Assembly (NCBI RefSeq): GCF_013114825.1
Contig: NZ_JAAVLX010000004.1
Coordinates: 806,001-870,000 of the forward strand
Direction of reading: 5' to 3'
DNA length: 64,000 nucleotides
Source: Bradyrhizobium australiense
Lineage (GTDB): Bacteria; Pseudomonadota; Alphaproteobacteria; Rhizobiales; Xanthobacteraceae
Of the stretch, positions 27,398-36,384 are shown one piece after another; the stretch's first letter is position 1, and every line of letters starts with the position of its first letter. The notes below the pieces were generated by a model. It was not told where the DNA came from. It saw nothing but the letters and a program-made list of their open reading frames with translations, and did no database searches. The position numbers and the translations under genes were made by a program.

Positions 27398-27750
27398 ATG
27401 AGCATGCCCCATTCGCTGAACGATCAGCACGCGATGATCCTCAATTCCGTTCGGCGTTTCGCGGAAAGCCAGATCGCGCCCTGGTCCCAGCAGTTGTGGA
27501 AAGAAGAAGTATTTTTGTACGAAATAAGGCTTGCAGGCTCGGCCTTGCCGGCCTGCCCTACCCTGCGTGTATGGCGGTGGCGGCGGCGAATGGCTGTCCT
27601 TCATTATCGTGCTCGAGGAACTATCGCGTGTCGATTGCGGTCGCCAATTCGCCGCTGATGGCAAATTTCGATGCCAAGGTGCTGAAAATCGTGGAAGGCA
27701 CATCCGAAATGCAGCGCACGATCATTCGCGCGAACTACTCGCGCGAATGA
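27398..27750 (+). pseudogene. Acyl-CoA dehydrogenase pseudogene, internal deletion
   Basis: The N-terminus MSMPHSLNDQHAMILNSVRR followed by FAESQIAPWS is that of an acyl-CoA dehydrogenase. The C-terminus FDAKVLKIVEGTSEMQRTII followed by RANYSRE is its final helix with the catalytic-loop motif EGTSEMQR. In between only about 200 bases of shifted sequence remain of roughly 1 kb. It starts five bases after the crotonase stop and is followed by the CoA-transferase gene, showing the original operon order: hydratase, crotonase, dehydrogenase, CoA-transferase. Confidence 0.8.
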
Positions 27751-27809
27751 AAGCAAAGCGTGAGCGCTGACGTTTGAGAACAACTGCTGGGTCCAGCCAT
27801 GAGGTTTCC

Positions 27810-29003
27810 ATGCTCGAGGGCATTAAGGTTTTGAGTTTCACGCACTTTCTGCAGGGGCCTGCGGCCGTGCAGATGCTGGCTGACGCCGGGGCGGACGTAA
27901 TCAAGATCGAGCCTCCTGGAGGCGCATTTGAGCGCAGCTGGTCCGGATTCGATGCCTTCAAGGAAGGCGTGAGCATTTTCTTTCTGCTCGGCAACCGCAA
28001 TCAGCGGAGCCTCTCGCTAGATCTTCGCAACGAAAAGGCGAAAGAGATCGTGTTGCACATGGTGCGCGAAGCCAACGTGCTGGTTGAAAACTACCGCCCG
28101 GGCGTCCTGGAGCGGCTTGGCTTCGGCTATGAAGACATGAAGGCCGTCAACCCCCGCCTCGTATACTGCTCCTGCTCGGGTTATGGATCGTCCGGCCCCT
28201 ACTTGAAACGGCCTGGCCAGGACATGTTGCTGCAGGCGATGAGCGGCATGACCATGCTCTCGGGCGGGGCCGACGCGCCGCCGACCCCGGTTGGCTCCGC
28301 AATTGTCGATCAGCACGCCGCCGCGCTTGCAGCGTTCGGCGTCGTTTCGGCGCTGCTTTCGCGTCAGCGCACCGGACGCGGCGCGCTGGTGGAGAGCAAC
28401 CTTCTCAATGCAGCCCTCGACCTGCAGATTGAGCCGTTTACCTATTACCTCAACAAGGGCCGGCTCTGGGCGCGCACGGACCCGCCGCTGGGCAGCCGCT
28501 TCCACCCCGCTCCGTACGGGATCTATCGCACCGCGGACGGCTGGATCGCGATCTCGCTAACCCCTATATCGCAGATGGCAGCGGCGCTCGACTATCCGAA
28601 GCTAGCAGCTTTCAACGACCCTAAGGATCCGATGCGTCGGCGCGACGAGATCCATCACATCGTCTATGAGCGCGTGCAGAGCCGCAAGACGGCGGAGTGG
28701 ATGGAGATCTTCGATGCGCACAACATCTGGTACGCGCCGGTGAATGACTATGAGGAGGTCGAAACCGATCCGCAGGTCGCACATAACAACATGATCATGA
28801 CGATCGAGCACCCTCAAGCGGGCGAGGTGCGGCTCTTGGCGCATCCGGTCCGCTACGATGGCGAAGCGCCACCGCTACGTCGATTGCCACCGCGGCAAGG
28901 CGAACATACCAGGGAAATCTTGGCCGAGCTTGGCTATGCAGCGGACGAAATCGACGCATTGTCTGACGGCGGGATAGCCATTACCAATAAGGCCGCCTCG
29001 TGA
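27810..29003 (+). CDS. CaiB/BaiF CoA-transferase family protein (first copy)
   Basis: A 397-residue class III CoA-transferase. The start MLEGIKVLSFTHFLQGPAAV is preceded by GAGG. The Rossmann-like N-terminal part has GADVIKIEPPGGAFERSW and VLVENYRPGVLERLG. The catalytic Asp is in RPGQDMLLQAMSG. The C-terminal EPFTYYLNKGRLWARTDPPL and HPVRYDGEAPPLRRLP segments match the second copy at 40.6-41.8 kb. It activates an organic acid by transferring CoA from a donor thioester. The last bases overlap a GTG that begins a truncated MaoC-like frame (GTGA). Confidence 0.92.
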   Translation: MLEGIKVLSFTHFLQGPAAVQMLADAGADVIKIEPPGGAFERSWSGFDAFKEGVSIFFLLGNRNQRSLSLDLRNEKAKEIVLHMVREANVLVENYRPGVLERLGFGYEDMKAVNPRLVYCSCSGYGSSGPYLKRPGQDMLLQAMSGMTMLSGGADAPPTPVGSAIVDQHAAALAAFGVVSALLSRQRTGRGALVESNLLNAALDLQIEPFTYYLNKGRLWARTDPPLGSRFHPAPYGIYRTADGWIAISLTPISQMAAALDYPKLAAFNDPKDPMRRRDEIHHIVYERVQSRKTAEWMEIFDAHNIWYAPVNDYEEVETDPQVAHNNMIMTIEHPQAGEVRLLAHPVRYDGEAPPLRRLPPRQGEHTREILAELGYAADEIDALSDGGIAITNKAAS

Positions 29004-29165
29004 TCATCGCAACCAAGCCGGAAACCTGGCGGCTACCGAGCTTCAGCAAGTTCGAGATTGGCCGAACGCATGCGGTGACCCGCACTTTCACCGAAACGGA
29101 AGTGGACGCTTTCGACTATCTCTCAGCGGATCCTGATCCTGGATACGATGGTCCGCAAACAGACT
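29000..29165 (+). pseudogene. MaoC-like hydratase N-terminal fragment
   Basis: GTG 29000 overlaps the CoA-transferase stop. The frame reads FEIGRTHAVTRTFTETEVDA then FDYLSADPDPGY. This is the start of a MaoC hydratase (pattern GRTHxVTRTFTExDVxAF..LSGD). Homology ends after about 50 residues and the frame runs on into the AraC regulator without a stop. That makes a misleading 446-codon open frame. Confidence 0.6.
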
Positions 29166-29312
29166 GGCGAGGCAGTCCTCAGCGGACTTTCGGCTTACAG
29201 GTATCTACGTTTCAGACAGGGCCTTCGTTCCACTGCAGCAGAAATTCGCCAGACGGCGAATCCTCAAGAAAACGGGGCTGGCATATTAACGCGACTGATG
29301 CTATAAAAATGA

Positions 29313-29328
29313 CTGAAATCGTTTTCAG
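29313..29328. promoter_or_regulatory. LacI-type operator, site 1
   Basis: CTGAAATCGTTTTCAG with 6-base palindromic arms (CTGAAA/TTTCAG). The same 16 bases occur at 41863-41878 and the reverse-complement core at 43211-43224. It lies 20 bases before the likely AraC start, so a LacI regulator could block or control that gene. Confidence 0.65.
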
Positions 29329-29347
29329 ACCTCAACGATTACAACCC

Positions 29348-30340
29348 ATGGCGTCCTCAGAGCCGATGGATGACGTAGAAGGATCACCGGCGAGACTGGG
29401 CCGACGACCGGCGGCAGTCCGCTCGTTCTTTTCGCGAGGCGAGCCAGCGCACCGAAAACCGTGTTGTTCACTGCCGGTCGTGAAGATAGAGCACTACGAT
29501 TACGGCTCCGAGATCAAGTCGCTCAACATCCATTTTGCACCGCTGGAGAAGATGAAATCGACGCTGCCCTACCCGCATCGGCACGACTTCTATCATATCG
29601 TCTGGGTGACCCGCGGCACCGGCTGCCACATCATCGACTCCGTCAAATATGAAGTCCGGCCGAACAGCCTGTTCTTCATGGCCCCAGGGCAGATCCATGA
29701 TTTCACGCTCTCGGAAGACGCGATCGGGCACACCATCAGCTTCAGCCCGGAATTCTTCGCTTTCAGAGTCCACAACCGGCATTCGCTCACCGACATTCCG
29801 ATCTACAGTCTCGAAAATCTCAACAACGCGCTTTATCTGGACGATATGCAGGCCGAGAGTCTCCGCCAGATCATGGATGCCATAATCGAAGAATACACGG
29901 CGGAGAAGACCGGGCATGAGGATGTGATCTGGTCCTATTTGCGGATCTTCCTCATGAAGATTTCACGGATAGCCGTACCTTCCGCCATCGCCGACCTGTC
30001 GTCCCGAAACCTGCTGCTATCACGCCGTTTCAAGAGCGCGCTGGAGAAGAATTTCGGCACCATGAACGAGACGGCGGAATATGCCAAGCTTCTGAAGGTC
30101 ACCGAGCGTGCACTCAACGAAGCCACTCGGCAAGCCCTTGGTTTAACCGCGGCTCAGCTCATTCGCGAGCGGATCATGCTGGAGGCCAAGCGGCTGCTGC
30201 TGCACACCGAAATCGGCGTGGCTGAGATCGCCGACCGTCTCGGCTTCGAGGATCCTGCGTATTTCAGTCGCTGTTTCAAGAAACACACCACCCGCTCGCC
30301 AATCGAATTCCGCCAAAGCCTCCCTACACTGAACTTTTGA
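29348..30340 (+). CDS. AraC-family transcriptional regulator
   Basis: About 330 residues if begun at ATG 29348 (MASSEPMDDVEG); ATG 29309 is possible but overlaps the LacI-type operator. The N-terminal cupin-like ligand domain has PYPHRHDFYHIVWVTRGTGC and PGQIHDFTLSEDA. The C-terminal double HTH has TERALNEATRQALGLTAAQL and GVAEIADRLGFEDPAYFSRC, then FKKHTTRSPIEFRQ. This is the AraC subtype controlling sugar or aromatic-acid catabolism. It precedes the GH88 gene at 30438 on the same strand, its likely target. Confidence 0.9.
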   Translation: MASSEPMDDVEGSPARLGRRPAAVRSFFSRGEPAHRKPCCSLPVVKIEHYDYGSEIKSLNIHFAPLEKMKSTLPYPHRHDFYHIVWVTRGTGCHIIDSVKYEVRPNSLFFMAPGQIHDFTLSEDAIGHTISFSPEFFAFRVHNRHSLTDIPIYSLENLNNALYLDDMQAESLRQIMDAIIEEYTAEKTGHEDVIWSYLRIFLMKISRIAVPSAIADLSSRNLLLSRRFKSALEKNFGTMNETAEYAKLLKVTERALNEATRQALGLTAAQLIRERIMLEAKRLLLHTEIGVAEIADRLGFEDPAYFSRCFKKHTTRSPIEFRQSLPTLNF

Positions 30341-30437
30341 TCCATCGCCGAATAAACAAAGCGAAACTGGCAGTCCTCAAACCCATCGGGGGCTCGTCGC
30401 GAAGATCTCACCCACCTGTTTTCTCTCGGAAAGAAGC

Positions 30438-31661
30438 ATGCCGGACACGACCAAAAATTCGATCGAACTCACTGGCGCGCAGCGGCGACTGTTCACCGAG
30501 GTCCTGAACGTTATGGCCCGCAAAGTGGCCGAAGACGAGCCGACATTGGGCGTCGAGTTTCCGCATGTTACAGCACCGGACGGCTCCTGGATTAAACTGC
30601 CGGCTTCGCTGTCGGCGGGCTATAGCGGCGAAGCCTGGAGCCACGGCAACTGGCTGTGCGGCTTCTGGGTTGGCTTGTTGTTGACCTGTTATCTGCATAC
30701 CAACGAGAAGAAATACCTGATCTGGGCGCGCGAACGCATGCGGCTCGTGGCTCAGCGCGCGGACGACCCCAACACGCATGACATCGGCTTTATCTTTGAC
30801 AGCAGCGCGATTCCCGCGCACGCGATCACGGGCGATCGTTGGTATGCGGATATCGCGATGACCGCGGCCGACAAGCTGCGCGCTCGGATCATCACCACGC
30901 GCAGCGGCGCGTATCTCGCCTCCTGGGGGTCGTTGGACGACCCGCGCGGGCAATGCAGTTCGGCCATTGACACGATGGCCAATCTCTCGCTGTTGTATTG
31001 GGCAACCACTTACAGCGGCGACCGCAGCTATCGCCTGGCCGCCGAAGCGCATGCCGACATGACCGCAAAGGCTTTCATTCGCTCCGATCATTCCACCTAT
31101 CATGCAGTGGAGTACGACGTGGTGAGCGGCGCGCGGAAGCGCGGCTATACGTTCCAGGGAGCAGGCGACGAATCCGCCTGGACCCGCGGCCAGGGCTGGG
31201 CCATCTACGGCTTTGTCAACTCCGCGCGAGAGACCGGGCAGCGCCGATATCTAGACCTCGCCGAACAGCTTGCAAACTATCATATGAAGCGCCTCGCTGG
31301 ACGTCAGATCCCACCGTGGGACTTCGATGCGATGAAGGCCGATGCCGACATTAAGGACACGGCGGCAGCGGCCGTGATTTCATCCGCCTTGCTCGAGCTG
31401 GGGCGGTTGCATCCCGATGGCGCCGCTGCTTCGGCGTGGACTGAGAAGGGATTGGCGATGCTGGAAGCGCTGTGCCGCGATGAGTTCGCGAGAGAACCGT
31501 TGCATCGCGGCTTGTTAAAGAATTCCTGCTACTCGAAGCCGCACAATGAGGGTGTACGCAGCGCGACCATGTTCGGCGACTTCTTCTTCACCGAGGCCCT
31601 GTGCCGCGTCATGCTGCCCGGTAAGTTCCGACCGCTGACGGCGGTGCCGACGCTCGCGTGA
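30438..31661 (+). CDS. GH88 unsaturated glucuronyl hydrolase (copy A)
   Basis: 407 residues, (alpha/alpha)6-barrel family GH88. These enzymes cleave unsaturated uronic acid from the non-reducing end of oligosaccharides by hydrating the C4=C5 bond. Barrel motifs include GYSGEAWSHGNWLCGFWVGL, THDIGFIF with an Asp matching one catalytic acid, SSAIDTMANLSLLYWA with the second Asp, and GDESAWTRGQGWAIYGF. No signal peptide is seen, so it acts in the cytoplasm after import. The AraC regulator lies upstream and the ABC transporter is on the opposite strand. The real substrate could be a plant glycoside rather than a pectin or GAG fragment. Confidence 0.88.
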   Translation: MPDTTKNSIELTGAQRRLFTEVLNVMARKVAEDEPTLGVEFPHVTAPDGSWIKLPASLSAGYSGEAWSHGNWLCGFWVGLLLTCYLHTNEKKYLIWARERMRLVAQRADDPNTHDIGFIFDSSAIPAHAITGDRWYADIAMTAADKLRARIITTRSGAYLASWGSLDDPRGQCSSAIDTMANLSLLYWATTYSGDRSYRLAAEAHADMTAKAFIRSDHSTYHAVEYDVVSGARKRGYTFQGAGDESAWTRGQGWAIYGFVNSARETGQRRYLDLAEQLANYHMKRLAGRQIPPWDFDAMKADADIKDTAAAAVISSALLELGRLHPDGAAASAWTEKGLAMLEALCRDEFAREPLHRGLLKNSCYSKPHNEGVRSATMFGDFFFTEALCRVMLPGKFRPLTAVPTLA

Positions 31662-31874
31662 GATGAACTGGCATTTCGCGAGCTGATCTGCCCAGCACGC
31701 GCCACTTCCAGGAATATCCAAACCCGCTCCCAATCTATCGACTACACTTTCTGAACGATCGCAACATTCAGCCGTCGTTGCACACGCGCTTTATTACAGC
31801 CGCACGGCTTGAGCTCGGCCGCCAGCTGGCCTCTCCAGCTGGACCTCAAACCGCTGCGCTCTAGCCTAGCTTGG
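31662..31874. other. Convergent intergenic region
   Basis: About 200 bases between the GH88 stop and the Lrp-type stop. No gene is supported, and I did not identify a clear terminator hairpin. Confidence 0.4.
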
Positions 31875-32351
31875 TCACCAGCATGCGATAGAATCCATTG
31901 GTAAAGTGAAGCCGGCTTTGACTCTGTCCAAAACGACCATACTTTCAAAGCGCTTTATATCTGGGTTTTCGTCTACTAAAAACCGAGTAAACTGCTCGTA
32001 CTCTTCCATACTATTTGCTGTTACTAGGAGAACGAAGTCAGTCTGTCCGGTAACGTAGAATCCGCTCATCACCTCTGGCATTTTGCGGATTGTCTGCTTA
32101 AAGCGATCGACGATATCGGTCCGATCGCGCTCAAACGAAATGAGAACCAACAGGCTCACGTTCCGTCCGATTGCTTTTGGGGAGACGATTGAAACGTCTC
32201 CTTCTATGACACGTTGTGATCGTAGGCGTTTCAGTCGACGCTGAACTCCGGATGCAGACAAACCGACCTTCGCGCCGAGTTCTTCACTGGTCAGGCGATT
32301 GTTGCGCTGTACGAGGTCAAGAAGACGAGCATCAATTCTATCGAGTTGCAT
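31875..32351 (-). CDS. Lrp/AsnC-family transcriptional regulator
   Basis: 158 residues. The N-terminal HTH is QLDRIDARLLDLVQRNNRLT with the recognition segment LGAKVGLSASGVQRRLKRLR. The C-terminal RAM domain has LLVLISFERDRTDIVDRFKQ and MSGFYVTGQTDFVLLVTANS. These proteins form octamers and respond to amino acids or other small metabolites. It lies between the two oppositely directed hydrolase units and may regulate the DHDPS-like gene whose end is 205 bases away. It ends one codon after PMDSIACW, a normal RAM-type C-terminus. Confidence 0.92.
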   Translation of the reverse strand: MQLDRIDARLLDLVQRNNRLTSEELGAKVGLSASGVQRRLKRLRSQRVIEGDVSIVSPKAIGRNVSLLVLISFERDRTDIVDRFKQTIRKMPEVMSGFYVTGQTDFVLLVTANSMEEYEQFTRFLVDENPDIKRFESMVVLDRVKAGFTLPMDSIACW

Positions 32352-32556
32352 GGCTGCGCCACGTTCAGAAGATCGAAATTCCGGAAACCTGATGAGCAGT
32401 TCGCGATCAGGGCAAGCCAGCAGCGTAGACGGCGGGAGCGCACATCATGCGCTCCCGGTACCGGATCAGCTTACAGATAATTCCGCAGCCCAAGTTTTCA
32501 TCAACGGTCAAGCCGAAAATCCAGTGCCCGCATGCCGCGTCTCGGCGTCAGCGTCC

Positions 32557-33477
32557 TCAGTGCAATGCCAGAGGATTTGCTTCCCGCGCAAGCTCGATCA
32601 GCCTGGCTCTTGTCTCCGGATGGATCTGCTCGAGCGGATGACGAACCGCCTCGCATTTGGTGACCTTGCCTTCCGCCATCACGCTCTTCGCGGCACGCAA
32701 GCCGCATTGCCGGTTCTCGAAGTTGATCAACGGCAGGACGTGCGCATAGGCCGCCGCGGCATCTGCGCGACGTCCCGCCTTGTGATTGTCAATGACATCG
32801 CGCAACAGATCCGGAAGCAGCGCGCTCGGCATGGTACCGGTAGCCCCGGCGTCGAGATCGGCCATCATGGTAATGGCCTCCTCCCCGTCAAATGGACCGA
32901 CAATGGCCGCGCCACCGGCCTCTATCAGCGAGCGGAGTTTTGCCGCGGCAAAGGGCACTTCGACCTTGAAATAGCTGACGAGCGGCACCGCACGCGCTAA
33001 ACGCGCCAGAAAAGGCACCGTCAGTGTCACGCCGCTTAGCGGCGCATCCTGAACCATGATGGGAATCTTCGCAGCCTCGGCAACACGGCTGAAATGCTGC
33101 AACATGCCCTCTTCATCCGTCCGCAGGCCCGCGCCGTGGTAGGGCGGCATCAGCATCAACAGCCTCGCGCCGCGCTCGGTCGCATAGCGCGCCCGCTCCT
33201 CCGCGATCCGGGTGCTGAAATGGCTGCAGGTCACCATCACCGGCTTGCGACCAGCTACGTGCGACAGGCACAGATCGACCAGCGTATCGCGCTCCTCGTC
33301 CGACAACAAAAACTGCTCGGAATAGTTGGCCAGAATGCAAATGCCGTCGACGCCTTGGTCGATCATGCAGTCCAGCAGACGCTTCTGTCCTTCCAGGTCG
33401 AGGTCACCGTCCTCCGTGAACGGGGTGGGAGCGACCGGGAACAGGCCGCTGTAGACCGGGGAGTCTGAACTTCTCAT
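32557..33477 (-). CDS. Dihydrodipicolinate synthase-family aldolase/dehydratase
   Basis: 306 residues forming a class I aldolase TIM barrel. It has the family start GLFPVAPTPFTEDGDLDLEG, the Tyr-containing ILANYSEQFLLSDEER and LMLMPPYHG segments, and the Schiff-base Lys in VSYFKVEVP. The members it most resembles act on 2-keto-3-deoxy sugar acids, for example L-2-keto-3-deoxyarabonate dehydratase or KDG aldolase. This fits the GH88 neighbours, whose product is a 4-deoxy-5-keto-uronic acid. It is the last gene of a minus-strand run from the ABC transporter through the MaoC and GH88 genes, with a 44-base gap to the latter. Confidence 0.88.
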   Translation of the reverse strand: MRSSDSPVYSGLFPVAPTPFTEDGDLDLEGQKRLLDCMIDQGVDGICILANYSEQFLLSDEERDTLVDLCLSHVAGRKPVMVTCSHFSTRIAEERARYATERGARLLMLMPPYHGAGLRTDEEGMLQHFSRVAEAAKIPIMVQDAPLSGVTLTVPFLARLARAVPLVSYFKVEVPFAAAKLRSLIEAGGAAIVGPFDGEEAITMMADLDAGATGTMPSALLPDLLRDVIDNHKAGRRADAAAAYAHVLPLINFENRQCGLRAAKSVMAEGKVTKCEAVRHPLEQIHPETRARLIELAREANPLALH

Positions 33478-33521
33478 AACATGGCTCCACGCATCGGGAG
33501 AGGTGACATCGATCGATATGT

Positions 33522-34685
33522 TTAGATCTTTTCCGCCTCGATCAAACCATCCAGAACGTTCAGCGATTCCAGCAGATAATAGGAGCCGAAGATCGTCTCA
33601 GCATTGGTCGCGGAATCCCGTACACGAGCGTCGCGCCGCTTATTGAAGCAGGCGCCGACCAGCATGCCTTGCGAGCGGGTCTCCCCTGCCCCGACGGGCG
33701 TAAGATAGCCGTTGATCAGAGCGAGCGCGATGCGCTCGCCTGCATCCTGATATTTCGCGCGGAGATCGGCGGACGGCGCAAGCCGCCCCAGCTTGAGCAG
33801 CGCCGAGCAGACGATCGCAGTAGCCGCCGTATCGGTTTCTGTATTGGGGATTGCCGGATCATCGAAATCCCAGAACGCCACCAGGCCGGGCGGGACGTGC
33901 GACAGCCACCAGTCGGCGCCCGCGATCAGCTGCTCCATCCAGCGCTTTTCCTGCGGACGATGGGCAAGCGCGACCGCGGCATAGACGAGGCCCCAAGCCT
34001 GCGCCCGCGCCCAAACGCTGCTCTCGCTAAAGCCCTTGTGGGTAAAATGGCGGACGACCTTGCCGTTCGCTGGATTGAGCTTGCTCGACTGCACGATCGA
34101 ACCGTCGGGCCGCATGTGAATATCCAGCACCCGCGTCGTATGTCGCGCGGCGACGTCAGCGAACGATGCTTCCCCCGTCTTCTCTGCCGCCCAGAACAGG
34201 AGCGGAACCGCTTGCAAGGAATCGATGCTGCTGAAGGAGTTGCCTACGTCCTCCGACTCCTCGGCGTCACTACCAAGCGGAATGAGATCGAGCCTCGGGT
34301 CATATTGACCCTTCAGCGAATGGGCAGCATCCAGCGCCAATGTCGCGGCATCCTTGTCTGCACACAGGATGTCGCCAAGTGCAACGCCGTAGTAGAACCC
34401 AAAGCCCTTGAACGCCGTTTGCAGATGCGCCCGCGGCTCGAGCCGGCTGCTCCACAGCCGGGCAGCATCCAGGTATCTGGAGCTCCCCGTGCGTCGCGCA
34501 AACAACCACAACATGCCCGGCCACGCGCCGCCGGTCCAGTCGCCGTCGACAGTCGTCGTCCATTTTCCCGTCGCGGCCTCGGCCCAGTGCGGGAACTCCG
34601 ATTGCAGGCTCTCGAGCGTCTGATCGACTCGGCAGCGCATCCGTTCGATTGCCTGTTCCCATCGCGGCTTGGCTGTGCTCACCAT
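33522..34685 (-). CDS. GH88 unsaturated glucuronyl hydrolase (copy B)
   Basis: About 387 residues. The start is ATG 34685 or the adjacent GTG 34682, which sits at better spacing from GGAGG; the upstream 35 codons are not needed. Barrel segments are GKWTTTVDGDWTGGAWPGML, GFGFYYGVALGD, FSSIDSLQAVPLLFWAAEKT with a catalytic-position Asp, and FSESSVWARAQAWGLVYAAV, VAFWDFDDPAIPNTETDTAAT without the leading residue, and TIFGSYYLLESLNVLDG. It differs clearly from copy A, so the pair is not a recent duplication. A decayed close relative lies at 12.3-13.4 kb and a 150-base scrap at 40.4-40.6 kb. Confidence 0.85.
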   Translation of the reverse strand: MVSTAKPRWEQAIERMRCRVDQTLESLQSEFPHWAEAATGKWTTTVDGDWTGGAWPGMLWLFARRTGSSRYLDAARLWSSRLEPRAHLQTAFKGFGFYYGVALGDILCADKDAATLALDAAHSLKGQYDPRLDLIPLGSDAEESEDVGNSFSSIDSLQAVPLLFWAAEKTGEASFADVAARHTTRVLDIHMRPDGSIVQSSKLNPANGKVVRHFTHKGFSESSVWARAQAWGLVYAAVALAHRPQEKRWMEQLIAGADWWLSHVPPGLVAFWDFDDPAIPNTETDTAATAIVCSALLKLGRLAPSADLRAKYQDAGERIALALINGYLTPVGAGETRSQGMLVGACFNKRRDARVRDSATNAETIFGSYYLLESLNVLDGLIEAEKI

Positions 34686-34753
34686 TTCCTCCAGTTGCCT
34701 TTTCCGGCCACCTCTTCTCTCCACATACACGTGCGATCGCCTTCGCGAATCGC

Positions 34754-35209
34754 CTAGGACGTAGGCCGCTTCGTCACGTTGGGCGTCCATTTGAGGTGAT
34801 GCTTGCCCACGGCGACGAGTTCGCCACGCTGGTTGGTGACGTCCACATTGGCAAGCGTACGGCGGCGCTCCTCGTCGATTTCGCTGATGGTATAGGTCAC
34901 TGTCACCGTGTCGTTGATGTAGACGGGCTTCAGAAACCGCACGCCATCGTAGCCGAGCGATACGGGTGTTGTATCAATGCCCTTTCGCACGCTTTCTTCA
35001 ATCATTCGGGTCGAGGCCGTTGAAATGAATCCGACCATCAGCGCGCCATGGGCAATGCGCTTGCCGTAAATCGAATGGCTCATGAATTCGTCGTCGACGT
35101 GATTCTGCGAAAGATCACCGGTCAGACCCGCAAAGAGATAGATATCGGACTCACCGACCGTCTTCGAAAATCGAACGCTATCGCCGACGTTCGCCTGCAT
35201 CACAGTCAT
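34754..35209 (-). CDS. MaoC-family (R)-specific enoyl-CoA hydratase
   Basis: 151 residues, hot-dog fold. The catalytic Asp-His pair is in GLTGDLSQNHVDDEFM, with GKRIAHGALMVGFISTAST as the central helix-and-strand segment. The C-terminal half (VSLGYDGVRFLKPVYINDTV) completes the fold. It hydrates trans-2-enoyl-CoA. It is intact, unlike the MaoC copies at 26.2, 29.0 and 39.9 kb. It is sandwiched between an ABC ATPase and a GH88 hydrolase on the same strand, unusual for a pure sugar pathway. That suggests an acyl-CoA step follows glycoside cleavage. Confidence 0.92.
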   Translation of the reverse strand: MTVMQANVGDSVRFSKTVGESDIYLFAGLTGDLSQNHVDDEFMSHSIYGKRIAHGALMVGFISTASTRMIEESVRKGIDTTPVSLGYDGVRFLKPVYINDTVTVTYTISEIDEERRRTLANVDVTNQRGELVAVGKHHLKWTPNVTKRPTS

Positions 35210-35261
35210 TGTTCTTGCCTTTCCGCTGTTCGATATTCAAAGTGATGACGCGTACAGACGA

Positions 35262-36359
35262 CTATCTAATCGCCATTTCCGTTTTATCATCGAAGAATTG
35301 CAGCGTCTTGGCATCAACCCACATCTGCACGCTGGCATGAGGGCTGACCTCCGTCTCTGGCGAAATACGCGATGCCATCATCGTGCTGTCCGCAACGTTG
35401 AGAGCGATCACCTGTTCCGAACCAAGTTGCTCGGTGACGGTGACGACGCCGCTGAAGGATGAGCCCGAATTGTCTGAAGGAATGCCAAAACGTATATGCT
35501 CGGGCCGGATACCTAGAATCACCATCTTGGCGCCATGCTTGCGCAGGACTGCCGCCTGTTCGAGCGGCAACTCGACCTTGAAATCCTCCGCCTGCGCCGA
35601 CATGACGCCGAGTTCTTCGACAAGCTCGACTTTCATAAAGTTCATTGCAGGCGCCCCGATGAAGCTCGCGACGAACCGGTTGGCCGGTCGATTGTAGATC
35701 TGCAGCGGCGTGCCGATCTGCTGAATCCAGCCGTCCTTCATGACCACAACCCGATCACCAAGCGTCATCGCCTCAACCTGATCATGGGTGACATAGACCG
35801 ATGTGGTAGGCACGCGCTCGCGCAGCGCCTTGATCTCGATCCGCATCTGCGCACGCAGCTTGGCATCGAGGTTCGAGAGGGGTTCGTCGAACAGGAAGAC
35901 TTGTGGCCGCCGTACGATACACCGTCCAAGAGCCACACGCTGCTGCTGGCCGCCGGAGAGTTGAAACGGCTTGCGTGCCAGGAGCGGCTCCAGACCGAGC
36001 ATTTGCGTCGCGCGGGTGACTGCGCTCGTAATTTCCGTTTCCGGGACTTTCCGGTTTCGCAACCCGAATGCCAGATTGTCGAACACCGTCATGTGCTGAT
36101 AGAGCGCATAGTTCTGAAATACCATCGCGATGTCGCGATCCTTTGGCGGCACATCATTGACGACTTTGTCTCCGATCCGGATAGTCCCGGCGCTGATGTT
36201 CTCGAGACCCGCGATCATGCGAAGCGTCGTCGACTTGCCACATCCAGATGGACCGACTAGCACCACGAATTCACCGGCTGCGATATTGAGGTTGACCTCG
36301 TGCACAACCTTAAACGTGCCGTACTTCTTTACGACGTCCTGTAGAGTGACCTCTGCCAT
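35262..36359 (-). CDS. ABC transporter ATP-binding protein (UgpC/MalK type)
   Basis: 365 residues from MAEVTLQDVVKKYGTFKVVH, with AGGAAGG upstream; the 21-codon extension is dropped. It has Walker A GPSGCGKSTT, the signature LSGGQQQRVALGR and Walker B QVFLFDEPLSNLDA. The C-terminal TOBE regulatory domain (AILRKHGAKMVILGIRPEHI) is typical of carbohydrate importers. It energises the two permeases encoded upstream. The conserved order binding protein, two permeases, ATPase shows one importer. Confidence 0.94.
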   Translation of the reverse strand: MAEVTLQDVVKKYGTFKVVHEVNLNIAAGEFVVLVGPSGCGKSTTLRMIAGLENISAGTIRIGDKVVNDVPPKDRDIAMVFQNYALYQHMTVFDNLAFGLRNRKVPETEITSAVTRATQMLGLEPLLARKPFQLSGGQQQRVALGRCIVRRPQVFLFDEPLSNLDAKLRAQMRIEIKALRERVPTTSVYVTHDQVEAMTLGDRVVVMKDGWIQQIGTPLQIYNRPANRFVASFIGAPAMNFMKVELVEELGVMSAQAEDFKVELPLEQAAVLRKHGAKMVILGIRPEHIRFGIPSDNSGSSFSGVVTVTEQLGSEQVIALNVADSTMMASRISPETEVSPHASVQMWVDAKTLQFFDDKTEMAIR

Positions 36360-36384
36360 AAACCTTCCTCTTGAGTCGCGCCGG

